Assembly (NCBI GenBank): GCA_913775095.1
Contig: CAJYIW010000024.1
Coordinates: forward strand, 310,001-374,000
Direction of reading: 5' to 3'
DNA: 64,000 bases
Source of the DNA: an uncultured Siphonobacter sp.
GTDB taxonomy: Bacteria; Bacteroidota; Bacteroidia; Cytophagales; Spirosomataceae
Shown: positions 45,408 to 53,655 of the stretch, piece by piece
How positions within the stretch are numbered: position 1 is the stretch's first letter
Layout: each line of letters starts with the position of its first letter
Notes under the pieces: model-generated
What the model was told of the DNA's origin: nothing
Database searches by the model: none
Seen by the model: the letters and a program-made list of their open reading frames with translations, nothing else
Made by a program: the position numbers and the translations under genes

Positions 45408-45869
45408 TTATTTAAATGATACCAGCACTTGAGCTTTTTTAATCTCAGCATAGGGAATCACAATCGTCACCGCTGGTTCTTTTTTAGTCCCATCGGTGGT
45501 GATGGTAATGTCTGAATCACTAACTGCGTTCAGCATTCCAATCTTCTCACTTCCGTCTGTAAACTGAACGCGGAGCTTCCGACCGGTATTCCGTTGATAT
45601 TGGCGAGTTTGAGTCAGTGGAAAATCAACACCAGGAGAGGAAACTTCTAATGTATAAGCGTTTTCAATTAAATTCAGTTCCTCAATTTGATGCCCTAATT
45701 CGCGACTTAATGCGGCACATTCATCGATGCTGATGCCGGCATCGCTATCCACCAAAATCGTCAACTTCGACTTGATGCGGGACTCACTTGCCTGAACATC
45801 TACCAGATAATACGTTTCATCGGGTAGCAGGGCAGTGGCCAGTTCCGTAATTTTTTCCTTCAGATTCAT
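45408..45869 (-). CDS. rimP: Ribosome maturation factor RimP
   Basis: 153 residues. N-terminal alpha/beta domain with YYLVDVQASESRIKSKLTILVDSDAGISIDECAALSRELGHQIEE and the motif YTLEVSSPGVDFPLT, then an SH3-like C-terminal domain (KLRVQFTDGSEKIGMLNAVSDSDITIT). Needed for 30S subunit maturation. It heads the rimP-nusA-infB operon; the 5' leader contains a 10-bp perfect hairpin (45952-45982). Confidence 0.95.
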   Translation of the reverse strand: MNLKEKITELATALLPDETYYLVDVQASESRIKSKLTILVDSDAGISIDECAALSRELGHQIEELNLIENAYTLEVSSPGVDFPLTQTRQYQRNTGRKLRVQFTDGSEKIGMLNAVSDSDITITTDGTKKEPAVTIVIPYAEIKKAQVLVSFK

Positions 45870-45951
45870 ACTACGTCAAGCAGTAGGCGTTTTTCAGGGA
45901 CTTTTTTCTGAAAACTAAACCTGTTTTTTTCAACGAAAAACTTGTATAAAC

Positions 45952-45982
45952 AAAGAAGAGGAGTGCAATGCCCCTCTTCTTT
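45952..45982 (-). other. Hairpin in the rimP leader
   Basis: AAAGAAGAGG and CCTCTTCTTT form a perfect 10-bp stem with an 11-base loop, 83 bases before the rimP start codon. On the minus strand it is followed by GTTTATAC, not a strong T run. It might be a leader attenuator of the operon or a promoter-proximal terminator for read-through from the right. Confidence 0.55.
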
Positions 45983-46120
45983 CCGTTGAAATCCGCTGCA
46001 AATTAATACTTTTTTCTTATACCAAGCAATAATATATTCGTTTAGCCTGAACAGTTTTAAGATTATCAATCAATTTTACGATTCCCAAGAGTCAACTTCA
46101 ATCGCATCCGAATAAATTTC

Positions 46121-47254
46121 ATGAATTCCCAAAACCATAAAGGCGGATTTTTTACTTCGCTTCTTGCATTGATCACTTACCTGCTCTGCGGGTACCTGTT
46201 GATTGGCTATCTGATTGGATATACGTTGTGGTGGACTCACTGGCTTACTGGCTTCTGGCTCATCGTTATGCCCTGGGTCATGCTGGCCCTGGCCCTGCTC
46301 ACGATCTTCTGGTTTTTCAAAAATGTTCGCCAGGCCTGGGCCCCCCTTCTCGTTCTGCTGGCGGGCTGGCCGTTCTGGCTTCGTACGGCTGGTTTTCATG
46401 CCCAGAAGCAGGCCGGAGAACTTACTCAGACGTTGCGGGTATCTACTTTCAACACCACTGCCTTTGGATCCACTACTTATCTGGAGAATCACGACATTAG
46501 CCCCCTGCACTCTATGCTGGACTGGTTAAAAACGTCACACTCAGATGTCTTGTGCTTACAGGAATACTACAGCTGGGATCATCCGTATTTACCCGACGAC
46601 TTTCAAATGAATGACCAGCTTCGAAAAGCGGGGTATCCTTATAAAGCGATATTCAAAGAATTGAAATGGTACAGCGGTAATCTTCGCAAAAGCGAACGCG
46701 GCTTTTTAGGACCCGTTTTGTTTTCCAAATATCCCATTATCAATCAGACCTATCATGTTTTTGAAAATGCCGGCGGACACAATGGCTTTGTTCTGGCGGA
46801 TATCAAAAAAGGGCCGGATACGCTTCGAATCATTAGCATTCATTTGTACTCGATGGGCGTTCGGGTAGGAAATGTGGCCCGGGCTAAAAATTCCAAAGTA
46901 GCCAAAGCAGAAACCAGATCCATCTTACACAAACTCAAAGAAGGTTTCATTGCCCATAACCTTGAGATTAATGAAGCTCTTAAGCTGGTAAAGAACAGCC
47001 CTTACCCGGTCATTCTTTGCGGCGATTACAATGAAGTTCCCACCGGCATTGCTTACAGTAAAACCCGACGTTACCTGAAAAACAGTTTTGAAGAAGCCGG
47101 TCGGGGTTTTGGATTTACCCTTAATCGAAGTCCCTGGTTTATTCGGATTGACAATCAGTTTCACAGCAATCATTTCAAGGTACTCAGGCATACGGTTCGT
47201 CGGGACGTGAAAGGTTCCGATCACTTCCCGGTTGAAGTAGATTACGCCTATTAG
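46121..47254 (+). CDS. Membrane-anchored endonuclease/exonuclease/phosphatase-family protein
   Basis: 377 residues. Three membrane helices at the start (about 11-33, 42-64 and 72-90) anchor an EEP catalytic domain outside the membrane. Active-site motifs: STFNTTAF (Asn), VLCLQEYYSWD (Glu), IISIHLYSMG, ILCGDYNEVP (Asp and Asn) and GSDHFPVEVDY (terminal His). Members cleave phosphodiesters in DNA or lipids; this TM-anchored form is common in Bacteroidota with no assigned substrate. The transcript ends at a shared hairpin with the convergent HmuY gene. Confidence 0.87.
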   Translation: MNSQNHKGGFFTSLLALITYLLCGYLLIGYLIGYTLWWTHWLTGFWLIVMPWVMLALALLTIFWFFKNVRQAWAPLLVLLAGWPFWLRTAGFHAQKQAGELTQTLRVSTFNTTAFGSTTYLENHDISPLHSMLDWLKTSHSDVLCLQEYYSWDHPYLPDDFQMNDQLRKAGYPYKAIFKELKWYSGNLRKSERGFLGPVLFSKYPIINQTYHVFENAGGHNGFVLADIKKGPDTLRIISIHLYSMGVRVGNVARAKNSKVAKAETRSILHKLKEGFIAHNLEINEALKLVKNSPYPVILCGDYNEVPTGIAYSKTRRYLKNSFEEAGRGFGFTLNRSPWFIRIDNQFHSNHFKVLRHTVRRDVKGSDHFPVEVDYAY

Positions 47255-47267
47255 GTAATCTTAGGGA

Positions 47268-47317
47268 CAAAGGGGGTCCGCCGCACTATCTTTTCATTGT
47301 GTAGCGGCCCCCATTTG
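47268..47317. terminator. Shared convergent terminator-like hairpin
   Basis: Two 19-base arms (47268-47286 and 47299-47317) are complementary apart from one gap and two mismatches, with a 12-base loop holding TCTTTTC. It lies between the stops of the plus-strand EEP gene and the minus-strand HmuY gene. No T run, so the ends of both transcripts may be defined by the stem alone. Confidence 0.6.
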
Positions 47318-47338
47318 GGCTTATCGGTGGACCAAAAA

Positions 47339-48730
47339 TCAGCTTCCTTTCTTCACCAGCTTATACTCGATGTTTGGATACCCGCGTTCGCCGCCGTCGG
47401 TTGAGGTGTAATTCACAAACTTGAGTTTGTAGACATTACCAGCTGCGTCTTTGACTACGTAAAAACGATCCGTTTTCACGCCCGCGGCCGCTCCTCCGGG
47501 GCCCGCGGAAGTCCGCCAGTTGCTGCCAATGACGTTTCGTTCCTTTTTGAATGACGAGCCAGCGATATTTGCCTCAGCATAGGCCTCGTACCTTACCGTG
47601 CTGGTTAATACCTCAGCGGCTTCAACGCCTGCGAGATGATTGATCTGAACGAAATCGGAATATGTATAAGGAATCGTTTCCGTTGCCTTATAGGTTGTTA
47701 AACCCCAAACCAGATCCCAGCCTGTTTTGGCGGGTTCTACCGAAACTGCTTTCCCCTGCCCTAACGAAGCATAGCTAAAATTCAGGCCTGCATCTTTGGT
47801 AATATCCAGCGTTTTGAACGTCGTTTCGGTAATTCGGGCGTATTGCACCGTATAACCCGTTCCCTTCCTCAGAACGCGGATTTTGTACCAGGGCTTTTGC
47901 GTGGTTCCGGCATTTCCCGAGTTTACGATGTACACGGGGTTTTCCGAATCCGTAGCCGATACTTCTTTAATAACGGTTTTTGTCAGATCCCCGTCAATAT
48001 TATCTACCAGATCAAACGTTCCCTGTCCCGTTCCCAGAATTAATACGCTAGCCAGAGCGGTAGTATCAGCGGCGGTTACCTGCGTTAAATCCGTTTTGGT
48101 CAGGGCTTTCGCGGTGGCACCGGTAGTGGCATTCAGGATCACGCGGAATTCATTTCCGTTATAAAAACCTAAATCCCAGCTATTTCGGGCCACGGCCGTT
48201 TGGCTATTCGAGCTAAAATCAACAAATACCGAGTTCATAGCACTGGCTCCGCCCGCTCCCCCATTCAGTTTCAAAGCTGAACCGCTGGAGATGATGGAAG
48301 AGAATTTCAGTTTTTGTGTAACAGTCGTTCCATTGACAACCGAGTTATTGGCCGATTTAATAGTAAAATCAATAGTCTCTGCACCCGTCAGAAAGATATT
48401 GGCCGCTTTCGTAACCTTGATTGAGGCCGTATTACTATTGGCGGGAACGGTTACGGTAATGGAGTTATTCGTTGCCGCCGGAGTCGTCGTGAAATGCGTT
48501 CCGTACGTAACCCCCGTCGGCGTTAAGTCCACCACTACATTCGTAGCCGCCGTAACCGCACGATCCAGGTTCAACTTGACCGTAACAGACGAAGAATCCG
48601 AAGAAAAGCCCTTTTCAGCGGATTCAAACTGAACAGTATTATCGGGCAGTGGGGGTTCTTCGGTTTTACAGGCCGGAACCAAGGCTGCCATCGTGACGAC
48701 AAACAATAGAGATAAAAACTGCTTTTTCAT
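47339..48730 (-). CDS. HmuY-family haem-binding lipoprotein
   Basis: 463 residues. Lipoprotein signal MKKQFLSLLFVVTMAALVPACKTE, then a Calx-beta-like domain (about residues 30-145: VTVKLNLDRAVTAATNVVVDLTPTGVTYG, AANIFLTGAETIDFTIKSANN), and the HmuY domain with ARNSWDLGFYNGNEFRVILN, TGWDLVWGLTTYK and a closing PNIEYKLVKKG. HmuY of Porphyromonas captures haem outside the cell and passes it to the receptor HmuR. Here the extra N-terminal beta domain probably extends the binding lobe from the membrane. Its receptor gene lies 60 bases upstream. Confidence 0.87.
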   Translation of the reverse strand: MKKQFLSLLFVVTMAALVPACKTEEPPLPDNTVQFESAEKGFSSDSSSVTVKLNLDRAVTAATNVVVDLTPTGVTYGTHFTTTPAATNNSITVTVPANSNTASIKVTKAANIFLTGAETIDFTIKSANNSVVNGTTVTQKLKFSSIISSGSALKLNGGAGGASAMNSVFVDFSSNSQTAVARNSWDLGFYNGNEFRVILNATTGATAKALTKTDLTQVTAADTTALASVLILGTGQGTFDLVDNIDGDLTKTVIKEVSATDSENPVYIVNSGNAGTTQKPWYKIRVLRKGTGYTVQYARITETTFKTLDITKDAGLNFSYASLGQGKAVSVEPAKTGWDLVWGLTTYKATETIPYTYSDFVQINHLAGVEAAEVLTSTVRYEAYAEANIAGSSFKKERNVIGSNWRTSAGPGGAAAGVKTDRFYVVKDAAGNVYKLKFVNYTSTDGGERGYPNIEYKLVKKGS

Positions 48731-48790
48731 GAGCGTTATTGGGTTATAAACAGGAGGAATTTTGATAGGTTACTGGCTTGTGATGAGGCA

Positions 48791-51049
48791 TTACTTACTC
48801 CAGTTGAAGGTTAAGCCCAGAAAATAGGAACGTCCGTAACTCTGCGGAATCGGGCCGCTGCTGCTGTGAGCACTGCCGGAATCGGTAGCGGTATTATTAA
48901 GTCGGGTTACGTCAAGGATATTCTTCACACCCGCATTCAGGGTTAATACCTTTAGCAGCGGTTTGCTGATGGAAAAGTCCAGCCAGTGGAAAGCCGCCGT
49001 CTGAGCCAGATTGACGCTGAGGTCGGCGGCGGTTTGGTAACTGGTCCGTTTTCCGGTGTATTTATAGAAAAGGTTCAGTTTGGTATTGATGCTTTTGACC
49101 GTATAAATCAGATTGGCGTTGATTTCGGAGGCCCAGTTGAACTCAGGAATATCGGCGTCTGCTGAAAGCTGATTGAAACGACCGATGTACGAGTAACCCA
49201 CCGAACCCTGAAGGTCCTTCCATTGTACGACTGTATTCAGTGTTCCTCCGGTAGTTTTAGAGCGATCAATGTTAACCGTACGCATGATGCGGGGATCTAC
49301 CGGATCATTACCATAAGCAATCAGGTTGTGAAAATCGTTGTAGAAGAATCCCGGAACCAGATTGAGGTAACTGGCTTTGGTACGCAAAACCTCCCAGGAA
49401 AAAGAGCCGTTGAAGCTGTTGGAGTACTCTGCTTTCAGATCAGGATTTCCCTGAATGGAGTGACTGGCATCGAAGAAATTGAAGTATAACTCCCGCAGGG
49501 CCGGCGAACGAAAGCCACGAGCGTACGAAGCCCGGAAGTCCAGTTTTCGGGTCAGAGCAAATTTGGTATTAATGGAAGGAATAACGGGCGGAGCCTGATA
49601 GACTGAGTTATGAATGAAGCGTAAGCCCGGCCGAATCACGATCGTTTCCGTGGGTTTCCATTCCGAAGAAACGTAGAAAGCCAGGTCAGTAATTCCGCTG
49701 TTCGCCGAAATCCGGGCACCGCTGGACTGATCGTGATTCAGCTCCAGGCCGGGCTGAAACGACCATTGATGAGTCAGCCGATACTGAGCCGTGGCCCGAA
49801 CCATGAAGTTATCAAAACTGGCCAGGTCCTGCTCGCCTTCACCCAAAGACAGCGTTCTTCGGCCCGTGTTCAAGTCCATCTGAGTCGTCTGGATTCTTCG
49901 GCTGTAATCCGTATAAGCGGCAATGGCGTTCAGGCTTAGCCGATCACTGGCTTTCCATTCGGCCTGCCCCTGGTGCATCAGTCGTTTGGTAATGAAATTC
50001 TGATCACGGGCAATGTTGGTATTGGCATTCGCCGCTCCCAGAGCGTTAATTGTTTCCTGCAAGCCATCGAGTCGATATCGAATGCTGAAGTGATCTTTTC
50101 GATACCCCAGAGTTCCATTCCCTAACCACTGGTTTTTGGCGTGCCAGTCAGGGGTGCGGGTTTGAGAATAGCCCTGCCAGCCGCCAAAGTCATTGCGGCT
50201 TCCGCCGGCGGAGGCAAACCAGCCTTTTCGCTGCCAGCTCAGGCCTACGCTGTTCAGGTGCGATCCCTTACCCTGTCCTGGCTCGTATTCGTTGCCTACG
50301 CTTTCTTCCTGCACCCGGGCCATTACTGAAAATTTCTCCGCTCCCGGCTTTTTAGTAATGAGATTAATAACCCCCGCCAGAGCATCCGAACCGTAGGAAA
50401 CCGACATGGGGCCTTCCACGATTTCAATGCGGGCAATGGTATTGATATCAATCTGGTTAAGACTTTCGCGGGTATCGCCCCGATCTAACATGGGCACACC
50501 GTCCAAAAGAATTTTGACGTTACGCCCCGTCATGCCCATCAGCTGAATATCCGACGTACCCATAGCCATGTCATTGGAAAACCGGATGCCTAATTCAGTG
50601 TTCAGCACGCCCACCAGAGAAGTAGCCGCCCGGGCCTGAATGCGTTCCAGATCAATGGTTCGTACCTGAAAAACGGATTGTTTAAGGGATTGCGGTTCAA
50701 ATTGACCCGTCACGACAATTTCCTGAAAATCCGTTTGCTCGGTATGCAGGGAAATATCCAGCATTTGAGTTTGGTCAGCCTGCACCTGCACGGCCCGTTC
50801 AACGCTCTTCATCCCAACCCGGCTCACCCGAATTTCATATGAGCCAGATTTTAAATTGTTGAATACATAGCGTCCTTCCTGATCAGAACTCACCCCGTAA
50901 TTCGTGCCTTTAATAACCAGAGAAGCAGCCTCGACGGCTTCGCCTTTCTCGTCCGTTACCTTGCCTGTAACACGACCCGTTTGAGCCCAGACGTGACCGA
51001 TCGTCAGGCTCAGGAAGAATGCATATCGAATAATGGAATGGACCGCCAC
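48791..51049 (-). CDS. TonB-dependent haem/iron receptor (HmuR-like)
   Basis: 752 residues. Signal peptide (VHSIIRYAFFLSLTIGHVWAQ), a carboxypeptidase-D-like domain (RVTGKVTDEKGEAVEAASLVIKGTNYGVSSDQEGRYVF), a plug with GRNVKILLDGVPMLDRGDTRESLNQIDINTIARIEIVEGPMSVSYGSDALAGVINLITKKP, and a barrel ending FLGLTFNWSK. The start is a GTG; there is no ATG in frame that would keep the signal peptide. It is shorter than SusC proteins and has no SusD, so it is a small-ligand receptor. The downstream HmuY gene and the palindrome 32-46 bases upstream point to haem or iron. Confidence 0.9.
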   Translation of the reverse strand: MAVHSIIRYAFFLSLTIGHVWAQTGRVTGKVTDEKGEAVEAASLVIKGTNYGVSSDQEGRYVFNNLKSGSYEIRVSRVGMKSVERAVQVQADQTQMLDISLHTEQTDFQEIVVTGQFEPQSLKQSVFQVRTIDLERIQARAATSLVGVLNTELGIRFSNDMAMGTSDIQLMGMTGRNVKILLDGVPMLDRGDTRESLNQIDINTIARIEIVEGPMSVSYGSDALAGVINLITKKPGAEKFSVMARVQEESVGNEYEPGQGKGSHLNSVGLSWQRKGWFASAGGSRNDFGGWQGYSQTRTPDWHAKNQWLGNGTLGYRKDHFSIRYRLDGLQETINALGAANANTNIARDQNFITKRLMHQGQAEWKASDRLSLNAIAAYTDYSRRIQTTQMDLNTGRRTLSLGEGEQDLASFDNFMVRATAQYRLTHQWSFQPGLELNHDQSSGARISANSGITDLAFYVSSEWKPTETIVIRPGLRFIHNSVYQAPPVIPSINTKFALTRKLDFRASYARGFRSPALRELYFNFFDASHSIQGNPDLKAEYSNSFNGSFSWEVLRTKASYLNLVPGFFYNDFHNLIAYGNDPVDPRIMRTVNIDRSKTTGGTLNTVVQWKDLQGSVGYSYIGRFNQLSADADIPEFNWASEINANLIYTVKSINTKLNLFYKYTGKRTSYQTAADLSVNLAQTAAFHWLDFSISKPLLKVLTLNAGVKNILDVTRLNNTATDSGSAHSSSGPIPQSYGRSYFLGLTFNWSK

Positions 51050-51080
51050 AAAGGTATCAGTTGAGCAATATTATTTTTAT

Positions 51081-51095
51081 TTAGATTTAATCTAA
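51081..51095. promoter_or_regulatory. Perfect 7-1-7 palindrome, candidate iron-repressor operator
   Basis: TTAGATT-T-AATCTAA, 32 bases upstream of the receptor start codon. Its size and symmetry fit operators of Fur (7-1-7) or DtxR/MntR-type metalloregulators; the sequence leans to the latter. Regulator identity is inference. Confidence 0.6.
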
Positions 51096-51164
51096 TTTCA
51101 CACAAAGGTAAAAATGATTCGGAATTCACAAGGTTTTCCTGAAAAAATTTAGATAATGCTGAAA

Positions 51165-51192
51165 CAAAAAAAAGACTGCCCGGGAGCAGTCT
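51165..51192 (-). terminator. Rho-independent terminator of moaE
   Basis: On the minus strand AGACTGC and GCAGTCT form a 7-bp stem with a 6-base GC loop, followed by eight Ts. It lies 43 bases past the moaE stop codon. Confidence 0.9.
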
Positions 51193-51234
51193 CTGTTCAT
51201 ACTAATACTTGTTCAATCGTACCCAGTAATTTAA

Positions 51235-51645
51235 TTAAGGATGGGCCTCCAGCCACTCTTCTCCGTTTTCATAAATTTCCTTTTTCCAGATCGGTACGAC
51301 TTCCTTCAGGGTATCAATTACCCAGCGACAGGCTTCGAAAGCATCTTTGCGGTGCGGTGTTGCTACGGCAATCACGACCGCAATGTCGCCGATTTCCAGC
51401 GTTCCCTTCCGGTGTACGATGGCGATTTTTTCGACGGGCCAGCGACGGGACGCTTCTTCACCTAACTCCCTCATTTTTCTGACGGCCATACCGTCAAAGG
51501 CCTCAAACTCAAGCCGAACGACTTCGCGATTTTTATTATGATTCCGAACGGTGCCAATGAACACGTCAACGGCTCCAGCCCTCTCTGACTGAACCGCGTC
51601 AATGCAGCTCTGAACCTGAATCGGCTGATCGGTTATTTCTATCAT
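51235..51645 (-). CDS. moaE: Molybdopterin synthase catalytic subunit MoaE
   Basis: 136 residues. MoaE holds the precursor Z/cPMP and takes sulphur from MoaD to form molybdopterin dithiolene. Seen: GAVDVFIGTVRNHNKNREVVRLEFEAFDGMA, VEKIAIVHRKGTLEIGDIAVVIAVATPHRKDAFEACRWVIDTLKEVVPIWKKE, which carries the conserved active-site arginine and lysines. It is separated from moaD by 91 bases on the same strand, so the synthase subunits are probably co-expressed. Confidence 0.96.
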   Translation of the reverse strand: MIEITDQPIQVQSCIDAVQSERAGAVDVFIGTVRNHNKNREVVRLEFEAFDGMAVRKMRELGEEASRRWPVEKIAIVHRKGTLEIGDIAVVIAVATPHRKDAFEACRWVIDTLKEVVPIWKKEIYENGEEWLEAHP

Positions 51646-51736
51646 TAGCTGGTTGATTAATGGTGGTTTGACTAACCATTTTACTCATTTTGATTACCTG
51701 GTTCATAAGAACAGTATCATTCTTCAGACTACATCT

Positions 51737-51979
51737 CTAGCCTCCACTCACCGGAGGAATCAGGGCTACGTCATCCCGCCCGGTCAGTACGACTTCTCCT
51801 TCGGCGTACTCTTCATTGACCGCTACGAGTAACGATTTCAGTTCGGCTAAGGAAGGATACTCCTTTCGAATCTGCTCCAGTAAGTCCTGCACGCGGGCTC
51901 CGTCGGGGAGCTGGACGCTCTTTTTTGAGCTTCCTATGATATCACGGGTAATTCCGTACAAATGTATTGTCAATTCCAT
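51737..51979 (-). CDS. moaD: Molybdopterin synthase sulphur carrier MoaD
   Basis: 80 residues with a beta-grasp fold and the required C-terminal diglycine (VALIPPVSGG), which is thiocarboxylated and inserted into MoaE. Seen also SVQLPDGARVQDLLEQIRKEYPSL and the acidic middle loop. Start chosen at the ATG; the gene is divergent from moaA with about 60 bases between the start codons. Confidence 0.93.
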   Translation of the reverse strand: MELTIHLYGITRDIIGSSKKSVQLPDGARVQDLLEQIRKEYPSLAELKSLLVAVNEEYAEGEVVLTGRDDVALIPPVSGG

Positions 51980-52039
51980 CGTTCAAAGTTGATAAAGCTT
52001 CGGGAACAAGCGAGGCTTTTTTTCGTTTATTTGCATAAG

Positions 52040-53041
52040 ATGTCAACAAATCGCCCACTCATTTATGATAACCACGGACGGCCCATCCAGTACCTGCGAC
52101 TGGCCGTAACCGATCGCTGTAACCTTCGCTGTTTTTACTGCATGCCTGAAGAGGGCATTCCCTATCTTCCCAAAAAGCAATTACTGAGTTACGAGGAAAT
52201 GTTACGCATTTCCTCCGTGCTGGCAGAGCTGGGCGTTCGGAAAGTGCGTATCACGGGTGGTGAACCTTTTGTTCGACACGATCTTACTCAATTTCTCTAT
52301 CAGTTAGCCGACATTGAAGGCATTGATGAAATTGCCCTGACGACGAACGGAGTTCTTACTCAAAAATACATTCCAGACTTAAAGAAAATAGGCGTTAAAA
52401 CTATTAACCTGAGTCTGGATTCCCTCGATCGGCAGCGTTTTTATGACATTACCCGCCGTGATGAGTTCACGAAAGTGGAAGCCTGCCTGTATGAGTTACT
52501 GGAGGCCGGTTTTGAAGTAAAACTCAATGCGGTGGTCATGGAAGGGCGTAATATTGAAGACCTTATTCCCCTGGCCCGGCTTACCGAGAAGTATCCCCTT
52601 TCGGTACGTTTCATTGAAGAAATGCCTTTCAACGGCGAAGGTTCCCATTACCCCACCCTTCACTGGACCTACCGCCGGATTCTGGAGCATTTAAAAAGTG
52701 AATTTCCTGATATTCAGAAACAAACGGATCCGCTTAATTCAACGGCTTACCATTACCAGATTCCGGGTTTTGAGGGTAACATTGGCATTATTGCTGCTTT
52801 TTCCCGAACCTTCTGTGGCACCTGTAACCGAATTCGAATGACGGCCCAGGGAACCTTGAAAACCTGTTTATACGACGACGGAGTTCTGGATGTCCGGAAG
52901 TTATTGCGGGAAGGCATCTCGAACGAAGAACTTCAGCTCAAATTCATCCAGACCTTCAAAAATCGTCCGAAGGATGGATACGAGGCTGAACAGTTACGGA
53001 GCACCTCCGTGCACGAATCCATGACGACCATCGGCGGGTAA
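52040..53041 (+). CDS. moaA: GTP 3',8-cyclase MoaA
   Basis: About 333 residues from the ATG at 52040 (MSTNRPLIYDNHGRPIQYLRLAVTDRCNLRCFYC); the frame opens 26 codons earlier inside the divergent promoter region. Radical-SAM enzyme that starts molybdopterin synthesis from GTP. Cluster 1: Cys27, Cys31 and Cys34. Cluster 2: Cys259, Cys262 and Cys276 in TFCGTCNRIRMTAQGTLKTC. The C-terminal GG needed for activity is present (MTTIGG). Followed at 63 bases by a small 2Fe-2S protein and a terminator. Confidence 0.97.
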   Translation: MSTNRPLIYDNHGRPIQYLRLAVTDRCNLRCFYCMPEEGIPYLPKKQLLSYEEMLRISSVLAELGVRKVRITGGEPFVRHDLTQFLYQLADIEGIDEIALTTNGVLTQKYIPDLKKIGVKTINLSLDSLDRQRFYDITRRDEFTKVEACLYELLEAGFEVKLNAVVMEGRNIEDLIPLARLTEKYPLSVRFIEEMPFNGEGSHYPTLHWTYRRILEHLKSEFPDIQKQTDPLNSTAYHYQIPGFEGNIGIIAAFSRTFCGTCNRIRMTAQGTLKTCLYDDGVLDVRKLLREGISNEELQLKFIQTFKNRPKDGYEAEQLRSTSVHESMTTIGG

Positions 53042-53104
53042 TCTCTCCTGCCTGCACAATGGCAATACCCAAGCTATATCTTAGTTTATCATTTTAATAC
53101 AGCC

Positions 53105-53380
53105 ATGAAAGAATTACGCGATACCTGCCCCTGGGTCATCATGATTTGCGAAGGGAGCAAATGCAGTCGTCTGCAAAAAGACCTGCGGCGAACCTTTAAG
53201 CACGAACTCAAAGAACGGGGCCTGAAGCGGGAAGTGGAAATGGTAGAAATGGAATGTACGAGTCGGTGCAAGCAGGGCCCGGTGGTTTGTATCCAGCCGG
53301 CCAACCTCTGGCTCGGCGAAGTTCGGGAGTCCAATGTTTCCCAGATTATCGACGAGATGTTCCGCGAAGAACCCGTCTAA
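53105..53380 (+). CDS. Small thioredoxin-like (2Fe-2S) ferredoxin
   Basis: 91 residues. The pattern C15-x4-C20 (MICEGSKC) and C51-x3-C55 (MECTSRC), plus V-V-C62 nearby, is that of thioredoxin-fold 2Fe-2S ferredoxins. Such proteins transfer single electrons. Its place directly after moaA, with a shared terminator, suggests it could feed electrons to MoaA or another molybdenum-cofactor step; that is inference. It is short but complete for this family. Confidence 0.85.
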   Translation: MKELRDTCPWVIMICEGSKCSRLQKDLRRTFKHELKERGLKREVEMVEMECTSRCKQGPVVCIQPANLWLGEVRESNVSQIIDEMFREEPV

Positions 53381-53397
53381 TGATATAAGCTCTCTCC

Positions 53398-53431
53398 AAA
53401 CCAGATTCTCTCAGGGATCTGGTTTCTTTTT
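53398..53431 (+). terminator. Terminator of moaA and the ferredoxin gene
   Basis: AAACCAGAT and ATCTGGTTT form a 9-bp stem followed by CTTTTT, 17 bases past the ferredoxin stop codon. Confidence 0.88.
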
Positions 53432-53655
53432 GCTGGTTCATTTACCCAGCCCTGTCCCCATCCCGAGCACGCTGTCTGGCAAGATCTTTTTGCAACTTCC
53501 CCTATACTCCCCGAATGTTTTTTCAAACAGCAGGCTACCGGGCAGCCCCTTCCGTATTAAATTCATTTAATACGGCTTGTGATCTTTAAAATTCAGTTAC
53601 TTTTATTTCAGACACCCCGATTTACCCAGTTACCTGACTGTTGCATCTTAACTCT

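Noticed and set aside
46076-46510. 144-codon minus-strand frame over the start of the EEP gene
   Set aside because: It is antisense to the well-supported membrane helices and catalytic start of that gene.
51045-51055. TACCTTTG as a promoter -7 element of the receptor operon
   Set aside because: It overlaps the GTG start codon, and no TTTG lies at the right distance upstream, so it cannot be the promoter of the same gene as annotated.
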